DNA of 12,898 bases from Ga0077530 sp035565975 (GTDB lineage: Bacteria > Pseudomonadota > Alphaproteobacteria > Rhizobiales > Hyphomicrobiaceae): contig DATMRT010000058.1 of assembly GCA_035565975.1 (NCBI GenBank), forward strand, positions 1 through 12,898, read 5' to 3'. Below, one piece after another: positions 6,562 to 12,898 of the stretch. The position numbers and the translations under genes are program-made. The notes beneath the pieces are model-generated. The model was given only the letters and a program-made list of their open reading frames with translations, had not been told where the DNA came from and did no database searches. Position 1 is the first letter of the stretch, and each line of letters opens with the position of its first letter.

Positions 6562-7326
6562 ATGGGACTCGCTCGGATTCTTCGGCGTGGTGCTGTGGCG
6601 TTCAGTGGTCTGGTGTTCGGTGTTTCGGTGGCGCAAGCGCAGGATTTGAAAGGACCACCGGAAACGATATTCAATTGGACGAGTGTCTATCTCGGATTGC
6701 AGGGCGGATACGGATCCGCCGATCTCGACTGGAAGTCAAATTACCCCTACGCCACGACCGGATTGCCGACGGATTTCGACAACGGAAACGCCATTTGGGG
6801 CGGACAAATCGGTTATATGGTCCAGCGTGGAAACTGGGTGCTCGGCAGCGAAATATCTTTTCTCAGCGGCTTTGACGACGATACCGCACGCGACGTGAAT
6901 TTGTACTTGGGCGACTTTAGTGGCACGATGACCGCGCGCGTCGGGACGCTGGTATTGTCGACCATGCGCGTAGGTTACGCGTGGGGTAATACGCTCGCTT
7001 ACGTCAAGGGTGGAACGGCCCTCGGCCTCGTCACGCTCTCGACCGATGACAATGTGCCCACCGACTATCTTTCTCGAAGTCGTCACTGGTACTCGGGCTG
7101 GACGTTCGGCGCCGGCGTCGAATATCAGATCATGCCGAACCTGCTGCTTGGTGTTGAATACAACTATGTCACCCTGGACGGGAAGGCGCGAACCGACATC
7201 GTGAGCGAGAGCGGCAGTGACGAGGGCACTTTCCGTTCGCGTGTCGATCTCGATTCCCACTCCGTGATGGGTCGGCTCAGCTACAAGATGGATGCGCCGG
7301 TGCTGGCGACGTTGCTGCCGTTCTGA
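6562..7326 (+). CDS. Outer membrane beta-barrel protein, Omp25/31-like
   Basis: 254 residues. Residues 1-26 are a signal peptide (basic ARILRRG, hydrophobic core, AQA before Q27). The mature part starts with a WTSVYLGLQGGYGSA block equivalent to the WTGFYVG start of Omp25/31 proteins. It then alternates short amphipathic strands with polar loops: IWGGQIGYMVQRGNWVLGSE, MRVGYAWGNTLAYVKGGTAL, and WTFGAGVEYQIMPNLLLGVE followed by YNYVTL. The fold is probably an 8-strand barrel. The last residue is Phe, as expected for barrel assembly, although the tail DAPVLATLLPF after the final strand is unusual. GGAGAGG lies 3 bases before the ATG. Codon use is AT-richer than its neighbours. It stands alone on the plus strand and converges with the next gene 29 bases away. 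Function beyond envelope structure is unknown. Confidence 0.88.
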   Translation: MGLARILRRGAVAFSGLVFGVSVAQAQDLKGPPETIFNWTSVYLGLQGGYGSADLDWKSNYPYATTGLPTDFDNGNAIWGGQIGYMVQRGNWVLGSEISFLSGFDDDTARDVNLYLGDFSGTMTARVGTLVLSTMRVGYAWGNTLAYVKGGTALGLVTLSTDDNVPTDYLSRSRHWYSGWTFGAGVEYQIMPNLLLGVEYNYVTLDGKARTDIVSESGSDEGTFRSRVDLDSHSVMGRLSYKMDAPVLATLLPF

Positions 7327-7355
7327 GACCCGCATCGAGTAGGTGACAGTGCGCT

Positions 7356-7787
7356 TCATGCGCGTAGGCTGTCGGCCAGCGCCCGCATGTAACCCTCGGC
7401 TGCGACAATGTGCTCGATGCGGCGCGGCTCGATGCGGCTGAGCGCATCGGCAACGCCTTCCTCGTCGGAAAGTGCTTGGAGGCGGCGCTCGACGCCGGCC
7501 AGCCGGCGCCCGTCCAAGTGACCTCTGAGCGTTGCTACGATCGTTTCCACGTAGCCCGCGAGGCGGCCGATCTCACGGAGCGCGCCGCGGCGGGCTGCCC
7601 GGTCGGCCGCATTGCTTTCGAGCTGTTCCAGCGCGCCGGCGAAGCGGGCGAGCGAGTCGGCGACGGCTTCGGCGTATTCGGCGACCTTGAGACGCTTGAC
7701 CTTGTCGAGGCGCGCGAGCTTCGCCTGCCAGGCGCAAATGACGTCGGCGAGACCGAGCAGCTTCAAGGCAATGTCGAGGGCGCGCAT
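7356..7787 (-). CDS. Small helical protein of unknown function
   Basis: 143 residues with no family I recognise. There is no signal peptide and no convincing membrane segment; the start (ALKLLGLADVICAW) is only weakly hydrophobic. The composition is rich in Ala, Leu, Arg and Glu, with long stretches that should be alpha-helical and possibly coiled (LARLDKVKRLKVAEYAEAVA, LARFAGALEQLE, RRIEHIVAAEGYMRALADSL). It is read on the same strand 54 bases after the M48-like gene and ends 29 bases from the convergent outer membrane gene. A longer open frame on the opposite strand (7410-8105) covers it; I prefer this one because its direction fits the gene run and its composition looks like a real protein. 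No clear ribosome binding site is visible, which lowers confidence. Confidence 0.6.
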   Translation of the reverse strand: MRALDIALKLLGLADVICAWQAKLARLDKVKRLKVAEYAEAVADSLARFAGALEQLESNAADRAARRGALREIGRLAGYVETIVATLRGHLDGRRLAGVERRLQALSDEEGVADALSRIEPRRIEHIVAAEGYMRALADSLRA

Positions 7788-7841
7788 GGCGCCATCGTAG
7801 GGGCGGGCGGCTCTGCGGGGATTACTGCTGGAATTATGGTT

Positions 7842-8396
7842 TCAGCGCACTTTCGGATCGGCGTAGCAGCGGCGCATGGCCTCGCAGCGATGCGATCCCG
7901 AGAAGTGCATGGTCGACCCCTTGGACGGGCGGATGAACGAGCAGATCTCCTCGAGGCCTTCCGGTGTCAGCCAGCCCTGCCGGCGTCCGCGCTGGACGGC
8001 GAAGCAGTCGGCGGTCTCCTCGTCGGGGCCGCGGAACTGGTGACCGCACTCGTGCGCATAGATCCAGAGCTTCACCGACGTCGGCACACGCGACATGAGC
8101 TTTGAATTGAGGATCAGGAAGCCCGGGTAGGCCGCGCCGTAGTCATCGAGCTGATCGTCGATCACAGTCGGTCGCTGTCCACACGTCATGCGCCGGCCAT
8201 CGAGGCGCAAAGCCCCCGGCGGGATGATCTTCGAGCTGCCCACGTGGGCTGCGTAGCCCTCGGGTGTCGGGCCCGACTGAGCATGGGCATTCGGTGCCGC
8301 TGTCAGCGAAAGTCCGAGCGAGAGAACAAGCATAGCGCCTGCCCACTTCGCGAGCCCGAGCCTCGCAAAGCACAAGGATGCGCGCGCAACCGTCAC
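7842..8396 (-). CDS. Secreted cysteine-rich M48-like putative metallopeptidase
   Basis: With the GTG start at 8396 the protein has 184 residues. Residues 1-39 form a signal peptide (WAGAMLVLSLGLSLTAAPNAHA, cleavage before Gln40). The mature domain has a zinc site HECGH (115-119) followed by EETAD (126-130), matching the HExxH plus ExxxD pattern of M48-type gluzincins, so Glu126 is the probable third ligand. A later HFSGSHRC (164-171) may match the M48 'HP..R' segment. Six cysteines in the mature part (72, 117, 131, 152, 171, 177) suggest disulfides in the periplasm. GTG is chosen because GGAGAGGG lies 7 bases upstream and it gives a clean signal peptide; ATGs at 8450 and 8507 are alternatives. 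The domain is much smaller than classical M48 enzymes, and its substrate is unknown. Confidence 0.78.
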   Translation of the reverse strand: MTVARASLCFARLGLAKWAGAMLVLSLGLSLTAAPNAHAQSGPTPEGYAAHVGSSKIIPPGALRLDGRRMTCGQRPTVIDDQLDDYGAAYPGFLILNSKLMSRVPTSVKLWIYAHECGHQFRGPDEETADCFAVQRGRRQGWLTPEGLEEICSFIRPSKGSTMHFSGSHRCEAMRRCYADPKVR

Positions 8397-8552
8397 TGTA
8401 AAACCCTCTCCAGAACCCGCCGCAATCCTGCAAGCCCGCTCGGTGATCATTGCCCGGACCGTCCGCTCATTCAATGCGGTATCGGTAATTTGACCTCGGA
8501 CTTTCACTTCCGCGGCGCCGAGGCCACACTTCGGATTGCCAATCTTGTCGCC

Positions 8553-8966
8553 CTACCCGACTTGCGCCTCGATTGCTTCCATGTCGGCGTCGGATAAGCC
8601 GAAATGGTGGCCGATCTCGTGGATCAGAACGTGGGTCACGAGGGCTCCGAGCGTTTCGTCGCCGTCGGCCCAATAATCGAGAATTGGGCGGCGGAAAAGG
8701 ATCACCGTGTCGGGGCCTTGGGCGATGTCCATGACGCTTTTCCGCTCGAGACTGACACCCTGGTAGACGCCCATGAGGTCGAACTCGTTCTCGATCCCGA
8801 GACTGGCGAGCACCTCAGCGCTCGCGAAATCCTCGATTCGGATGAGCACGTCCTTGGCCAGTTCGCGGAATTCCGCCGGGATCTGCCGCCAGGCCGCCGC
8901 AGCCAGATCCTCGAACTCCCGCAATGTCGGGGCCTTGGCGTGCGTCCACTTCGGCTCTCTGCTCAT
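8553..8966 (-). CDS. Minimal zincin metallopeptidase (Zincin_1 / MMP-like family)
   Basis: 137 residues, typical for the small Zincin_1 family. The zinc motif HEIGHHFGLSD (116-126) gives two His ligands, the catalytic Glu117 and a third ligand toward His/Asp in the HxxGxxD extension. The upstream parts also fit the family: an acidic helical start (FEDLAAAAWRQIPAEFRELA), LMGVYQGVSLERKSV, and a strand ILFRRPILDYW before the active-site helix. There is no signal peptide, so it is cytoplasmic. Proteolytic activity of this family is assumed more than shown. The start at 8966 is the point where family-like sequence begins; the open frame continues upstream into the AbrB gene region as noise. The ribosome binding site is weak (GGTCGGG directly before ATG). 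It lies 56 bases after the AbrB-family gene. Confidence 0.88.
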   Translation of the reverse strand: MSREPKWTHAKAPTLREFEDLAAAAWRQIPAEFRELAKDVLIRIEDFASAEVLASLGIENEFDLMGVYQGVSLERKSVMDIAQGPDTVILFRRPILDYWADGDETLGALVTHVLIHEIGHHFGLSDADMEAIEAQVG

Positions 8967-9022
8967 CCCGACCGGCCTCTGCCCAAGAACTGAGCATGAA
9001 ATGGCGGAACGGAAGCCTGCGA

Positions 9023-10147
9023 TCAAGATGTTCCGCTGCGCCAGCTCTTCTGAGTCGCAAAGACGAGCTGGGCGCCGAGAATGACGATCGCGAGGCGGGC
9101 GAGGTGGTGAAGCGCCACATAGGCCACGTCGACGCCGAGGATGAAGGCGAGCAGGTTGAGCTCGGTCTGGCCGCCGGGCGCGAAGGCCATGAGCACCGAT
9201 ACCTGATCGAACCCGGTCCAGCGGGAGACTATGGTGACCACCACGGCCGTCACTGAGAGCAGAACAATGGCATTGAGGATGCCCCACACCATGGTGTGGG
9301 AGAATTCCCTGAAGGTGAGCCCGCGGAACTGGCAGCCGAGCAACACCCCCACGCCGATCTGGGCAAAGACGAGGAGTTCCAGTGGCAGACGTACCGAGGT
9401 GAGGCCAGCGGCGTGTGCGATGCCGCTCATCACCATCGGACCGACGATCGGGGCGCCGGCAAGCCCGAGCCGGTGGGCAATGCCCCAGCCCGTGCCCGCC
9501 ATGGCGATGAGCGTGGCGAGGTCGACGAGGCTCGCTTCGGAGAGGCGCACGGGGCTTGCGAACGGCGTCGGAGCCGCGAGGCCGTCGTGCACCTGCAGCC
9601 ACAGCGGCACTGCGAACACGATGAGCACGATGCGCGTTGCCTGCACCAGAATGACCGTCCGCTGATTGGCGCCGGAAGCTTCGGCCATGGCGGTCATGTC
9701 GGCGAGGCCGCCGGGGACGGCGGAGTAGAACGCCGTCGGGCGGTCGAAGCCGGCAAGGCGCCGATAGAACGTCATGCTCGTCGTCGTGATCAGGATCATG
9801 AACGGCACGAGGACCAGGAGACTCATGGTCATCGCGCCCATCTGCCCGAGGATGGCCGGTGTGAAGGCCGAACCGACCGCAACGCCGAGCGTCGCCCTGA
9901 GCGGGCCGGCGAGCGGGCGAGGGCGCTGGACGGGGAGCTGCGCCACCGATGCTATCAGGCAGGCGGTGAGCGCGCCGAGATACCAGGGCAGCGGCAGGTG
10001 AAAATAGACGAAGATGACCGAGCCGACGGTTCCGATGAGGAAGGCGAGCGCGAAACGGGGAATGCGTGCCCAGATGGAGCGCTGGGTCGCGCCCGGTGCG
10101 GGTGTCGCCTCCTGCTCATGCTGCTGGCGGCCCGCGCCGTCGGCCAT
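9023..10147 (-). CDS. AbrB-family integral membrane protein (putative transporter)
   Basis: 374 residues with about ten hydrophobic segments: an inner-membrane protein of the AbrB duplication family (PF05145). The internal repeat is visible. The first half has PWYLGALTA, LGVAVGSAFTP and YSAVPGGLADM; the second half has GAPIVGPMVMSGIAHAAG, GVGVLLGCQF and FAPGGQTELNLLA. These proteins are often labelled 'ammonia monooxygenase' or 'AbrB transcriptional regulator' in databases; neither fits, as there is no copper site or DNA-binding domain. The transported substrate is unknown. The ATG at 10147 has GGGGGAAG 7 bases upstream. The soluble N-terminal 20 residues (GRQQHEQEATPAPGATQ) are polar. It starts 32 bases after the nucleoside transporter gene and is probably cotranscribed with it. 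Confidence 0.9.
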   Translation of the reverse strand: MADGAGRQQHEQEATPAPGATQRSIWARIPRFALAFLIGTVGSVIFVYFHLPLPWYLGALTACLIASVAQLPVQRPRPLAGPLRATLGVAVGSAFTPAILGQMGAMTMSLLVLVPFMILITTTSMTFYRRLAGFDRPTAFYSAVPGGLADMTAMAEASGANQRTVILVQATRIVLIVFAVPLWLQVHDGLAAPTPFASPVRLSEASLVDLATLIAMAGTGWGIAHRLGLAGAPIVGPMVMSGIAHAAGLTSVRLPLELLVFAQIGVGVLLGCQFRGLTFREFSHTMVWGILNAIVLLSVTAVVVTIVSRWTGFDQVSVLMAFAPGGQTELNLLAFILGVDVAYVALHHLARLAIVILGAQLVFATQKSWRSGTS

Positions 10148-10179
10148 GCCGATTCTTCCCCCGTCCCCGATTTTGCCTG

Positions 10180-11457
10180 CTACCAACTCAGCGCACCGAC
10201 CATGGCGGCCGAGTGCAATGTCGCGAGTGCGCCGACGAGCAGCGATCGCCCCCCAAGGGCAACGATATCGGCGCGCCGCTCCGGCACCATGGCGATGAGC
10301 CCGCCGATCATGATGCCAAGCGAGCCCAGATTGGCAAAGCCGCAAAGTGCATAGGTGATGATCAGTCGCGAGCGTGGGGAAAGTGCGGTCGAATCGAGGG
10401 CTGCGAGATCGAGGTAGGCGAGGAACTCGTTCAGAACGATCTTCTGGCCGATCAGCGCCCCCGCCGTTCCGGCCTCGCTCCAGGGAATGCCGAGCAGGAG
10501 GGCCACCGGCGCACAGAGCCATCCCAGGATTTGCTGCAGTGTCAGCCGTGCGCCGGTGAAGCCCGAGATGGCTCCCAGAATTTCGTTGGCGAGCGCGACC
10601 AGCGCCACCATGACGACGAGCATGGCCACAACCGCGGCGAGGAGCCGCACGCCATCCGCCGTGCCCTGCACAATCGCGTCCATACTGGAGCGCGGTGCGT
10701 GCTCGATCGCGACGTGAGCTGTCGCCGGGCCGCCTTCGAACCCCTCGGGGATGGCGAGTCTGGACAGCATGAGGGCTGCGGGCACGTTCATCAGCGAGGC
10801 CGCGAGCAGATGACCCGCAGCCCCGGGGACCTGCGCCGCGATAAGGCTGGCATAGACGACCATGACGGTCCCGGCGATGGTCGCCATGCCGACGGCCATG
10901 GTCGCGAAGAGCGCGCCGCGCCCCATTTCCCGGAGATAGGGGCGGATGAGCAGCGGCGATTCAACCATGCCAACGAGGACATTGGCCGCCGACGCCATGC
11001 CAAGCGGGCCGCCGATGCCGAACGTGCGCTGGAGCAGGTGCGCGAAGGCTGCGACGAGTCGCTGCAGCACGCCCCAGTAATAGAGCAGCCGCGACAGCGC
11101 GCTCATCAGGAGGATGAGCGGCAGTGCCTGGAAGGCCAGTACAAAACTGTGCTGCGGGCGTGTGACCTCGAAGGGTGCTGGCGCGCCCGCAAGATAGCCG
11201 AAGACGAGGCTGGTGCCCGCATTAATGGCGCGCTGGAGTGCGCCGATCATGCCGGTCGCGGCATCGAAGATTACGCTCGCTTGCGGCACTTTCAGGAAGA
11301 CGACGGCAATGGCGAGCTGAAGTGCGAGACCGGCGGCGATGGTCGTGGTGATCTGGCGTCGTGTGAGCGTGCGGCTTTCGCCGATCACCCAGACGAACAG
11401 CGGGATGAGCGCGATACCGAGCAGGCTCTGCAGAACGGGCAGGAATGATTCGGCCAT
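10180..11457 (-). CDS. Concentrative nucleoside transporter (NupC/CNT family)
   Basis: 425 residues, normal for bacterial CNT transporters, which import nucleosides with H+ or Na+ across the inner membrane. It is strongly hydrophobic. Family hallmarks are GMASAANVLVGMVESPLLIR with PYL after it (the substrate-contacting helical hairpin with the key Glu), the gate region GMATIAGTVMVVYASLIA, KIVLNEFLAYLDL, and the near-diagnostic ITYALCGFANLGSLGIMIGG followed by MVPERR. The ATG at 11457 is preferred because GGGGG lies a few bases upstream; an in-frame GTG at 11469 lacks such a site. It follows the ABC transporter gene by 93 bases and precedes the AbrB-family gene by 32. I see no regulator or nucleoside-catabolic gene nearby to indicate the preferred substrate. 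Confidence 0.94.
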   Translation of the reverse strand: MAESFLPVLQSLLGIALIPLFVWVIGESRTLTRRQITTTIAAGLALQLAIAVVFLKVPQASVIFDAATGMIGALQRAINAGTSLVFGYLAGAPAPFEVTRPQHSFVLAFQALPLILLMSALSRLLYYWGVLQRLVAAFAHLLQRTFGIGGPLGMASAANVLVGMVESPLLIRPYLREMGRGALFATMAVGMATIAGTVMVVYASLIAAQVPGAAGHLLAASLMNVPAALMLSRLAIPEGFEGGPATAHVAIEHAPRSSMDAIVQGTADGVRLLAAVVAMLVVMVALVALANEILGAISGFTGARLTLQQILGWLCAPVALLLGIPWSEAGTAGALIGQKIVLNEFLAYLDLAALDSTALSPRSRLIITYALCGFANLGSLGIMIGGLIAMVPERRADIVALGGRSLLVGALATLHSAAMVGALSW

Positions 11458-11550
11458 GAAAGCCCCCACGACGAGTGTAGGGGCTCTGGCCGCGCGGGCG
11501 AAGCTGCTTTTGCGTGCAACACGATCGCGTGCGCGAGGCCTCGGGCCGAC

Positions 11551-12898
11551 TCAGGCTGCTCTGCGCCGGAACAGCCAGCGCGATATGCGCCGCTGCGGTC
11601 CATCGCGCAGCACGTCGTCGCGCACGAGGCGCGCGCCCTCACGACGGCGCGCCAGTGTCAGCTTGCGCGTGTGGAATCTCTCGAGCTCGGGACGATGCCC
11701 GACGCTCACGATGGTCGTGTCCGGCGCGCGCTCGACGAGCAGGGCCATGAGGTCGTCCTGGCTCGTCGGATCGAGCGCCGCGGTTGCCTCGTCCAGCACG
11801 ACGATATCGGGATTGTGCAGAAGAATGCGCGCAATGGCGAGGCGCTGCTTTTCGCCACCCGAGAGCGTCTGATCCCAAGGCCCTTCCTCGCTCATCTTTT
11901 CGACGACATGCGCCAAGCCGACCTCTTCGAGCGCCTTGGCGACATCCTCATCCGACTTGCTGTCCGGGGCATCGGGATAGGTCGCAGCGCGTTTCAGACT
12001 GCCGACGGGCACGTACGGCCGTTGCGGCAGAAGGAAGAGCGTCGCGCCCTTCTTCACTTCGACGGCGCCGCCGCCCCACGGCCAAAGTCCCGCGATCGCG
12101 CGCACGAGCGTGCTCTTGCCGGTGCCGGACTCGCCTGCAATGAGCACGCGCTCGCCGGGCATGATCGCGACCTCGGTATCATCGAGGATGGCCGTGCCAT
12201 CATCGAGCGCGACGGAAAGATCGTCGAGGCGCAGCGCGGCTTCCTGACCTTCGTTGGTGATCGAGATGCGCCCGACCTGATCGCCCTTCTCGGCGCGCTC
12301 GAGCGTATCGAGCGAGGCCATGAGCGAGCCGACCCGAACGGCCGAGGCCGTCCAATCCGCAAGACGGGGGTAGTTGTCCACGACCCAGTTGAAGGCGGCT
12401 TGGACGATCGTGAAGGCAGAGGCCGCCTGCATGATCTGGCCGAGCGACATCGAGCCGTCGAGGTACTTTGGTGCGCACAGAATGATCGGCAGGACCGGCG
12501 CGATGAACGCTGAGGTCTGCGACACGGCCGTCGTCTTCATGGTCTGGATGGCGACATTGCGCCAGGCGCCAAGCACGTTGCCGAGCGAGCCCTGGAGGCC
12601 GGCACGCTCCTCGTCCTCGCCGCGAATGAGCGCAATGCTCTCGCCGTTTTCACGCACGCGCGTCAGCACGTAGCGGAATTCAGCCTCGTTCTGGTTCTTG
12701 GCTTCGGATGCGCGCACGAAGCGACTGCCGATCATGACCATGGCGCCGCTCGCGATAGCCGCATAGAGAACGGCGGCAACGACGAGAAAGCCCGGCACGA
12801 CGACCGGAATGCCGATGATCGAAAGGTCGAGAGCCCCGCCGATCGTCCATAGCACGACGATGAACGTTGCGGCGGAGAGGAAGGCCTGCAGTACGCCG
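11551..12898 (-). CDS. ABC transporter with fused membrane and ATPase domains, ABCD/YddA-like (N-terminus outside window)
   Basis: The frame is open to the right edge, so the N-terminal membrane helices are missing; about 449 codons remain. The visible part starts in the ABC_membrane_2-type transmembrane domain (AFLSAATFIVVLWTIGGAL, then PGFLVVAAVLYAAIASGAMV), with the characteristic APKYLDGSMSLGQIMQAASA before the linker. The ATPase domain has Walker A GESGTGKST (about 12105-12135), a Q-loop LPQRPYVPVGSLK, the signature LSGGEKQRLAIARIL (about 11840-11870), Walker B DIVVLDEATAALD (about 11775-11815) and the switch His in VSVGHR. This layout is that of YddA and peroxisomal ABCD-like transporters; the related SbmA/BacA lacks the ATPase domain. 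The substrate is unknown. The C-terminus is basic (RRISRWLFRRRAA). I see no terminator in the 93 bases downstream. Confidence 0.93.
   Translation of the reverse strand, partial: GVLQAFLSAATFIVVLWTIGGALDLSIIGIPVVVPGFLVVAAVLYAAIASGAMVMIGSRFVRASEAKNQNEAEFRYVLTRVRENGESIALIRGEDEERAGLQGSLGNVLGAWRNVAIQTMKTTAVSQTSAFIAPVLPIILCAPKYLDGSMSLGQIMQAASAFTIVQAAFNWVVDNYPRLADWTASAVRVGSLMASLDTLERAEKGDQVGRISITNEGQEAALRLDDLSVALDDGTAILDDTEVAIMPGERVLIAGESGTGKSTLVRAIAGLWPWGGGAVEVKKGATLFLLPQRPYVPVGSLKRAATYPDAPDSKSDEDVAKALEEVGLAHVVEKMSEEGPWDQTLSGGEKQRLAIARILLHNPDIVVLDEATAALDPTSQDDLMALLVERAPDTTIVSVGHRPELERFHTRKLTLARRREGARLVRDDVLRDGPQRRISRWLFRRRAA

Noticed and set aside
7410..8105. A 231-codon plus-strand frame spanning the small helical gene and part of the M48-like gene
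   Set aside because: It overlaps the strongly supported HECGH protein and has shadow-like composition, so I kept the minus-strand reading.
8492..8525. An 8-pair stem (GACCTCGG with CCGAGGCC) between the two metallopeptidase genes, as a terminator
   Set aside because: The loop is 18 bases and no T-run follows on the minus strand; the stem could be chance in GC-rich DNA.
9023..10147. Calling the membrane gene an ammonia monooxygenase or an AbrB transcriptional regulator
   Set aside because: It has about ten membrane segments and internal duplication, with no catalytic metal site and no DNA-binding domain. Those labels are known carry-over names for PF05145 proteins.
10066..11448. A 460-codon open frame on the plus strand opposite the nucleoside transporter, with a similar one at 9296-10354 opposite the AbrB gene
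   Set aside because: The translations are rich in Arg, His, Asp and Gly and lack domain motifs, while the minus strand encodes clear membrane protein families. Long antisense frames are expected in GC-rich genes.
1..12898. CRISPR arrays, tRNA or rRNA genes, insertion sequences, phage genes
   Set aside because: I saw no regularly spaced repeats, no tRNA-like cloverleaf ends in the gaps, and no transposase or integrase motifs in any frame.

Overview
The window is GC-rich DNA with densely packed genes and almost no RNA or mobile content. Gene content and protein style point to an alphaproteobacterium, probably of the Hyphomicrobiales/Rhizobiales type. The supporting signs are a ribE-ribBA-ribH-nusB cluster with 4-base start/stop overlaps, a RibBA whose GTP cyclohydrolase II half has lost its zinc cysteines, an Omp25/31-like outer membrane protein, an AbrB-type membrane protein and a fused ABCD/YddA-like ABC transporter. 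The taxonomic call is inference; there is no rRNA or other marker to fix it. Both ends cut through genes: a TPR protein at the left and an ABC transporter at the right.

Layout. Positions 1-1706 (minus) hold a secreted TPR-repeat protein, cut at its C-terminus, with a REP-like palindrome in its leader. Positions 1869-5235 (minus) form one compact transcription unit read as ribE, ribBA, ribH, nusB and then a glutathione S-transferase. The rib and nusB genes overlap or lie within 5 bases of each other. The usual upstream partners ribD and nrdR are not here. Instead ribE faces a divergent Ada-like O6-alkylguanine-DNA alkyltransferase on the plus strand (5426-6301) across 190 bases. A second plus-strand gene (6562-7326) is an AT-richer outer membrane beta-barrel protein whose leader can fold into a hairpin with an anti-Shine-Dalgarno-like loop.

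Positions 7356-12898 are a run of six minus-strand genes, listed here in the direction of transcription. They are a fused membrane/ATPase ABC transporter (N-terminus outside the window), a concentrative nucleoside transporter, an AbrB-family membrane protein, a minimal cytoplasmic zincin metallopeptidase, a secreted cysteine-rich M48-like metallopeptidase and a small helical protein of unknown function.

How the genes work together. RibE, the RibB half of RibBA, and RibH supply the late and branch steps of riboflavin synthesis. RibA and RibD functions must come from elsewhere in the genome. NusB links this block to rRNA transcription antitermination, as in many proteobacteria. The transporter/peptidase run shares direction but shows no clear common pathway. 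I found no clear evidence of a wholly new system. The points most worth a second look are the degenerate RibA domain, the Ada-like protein with a lost second helix-turn-helix, the neighbouring pair of unrelated small HExxH proteins, and the structured leaders upstream of the TPR and outer-membrane genes.
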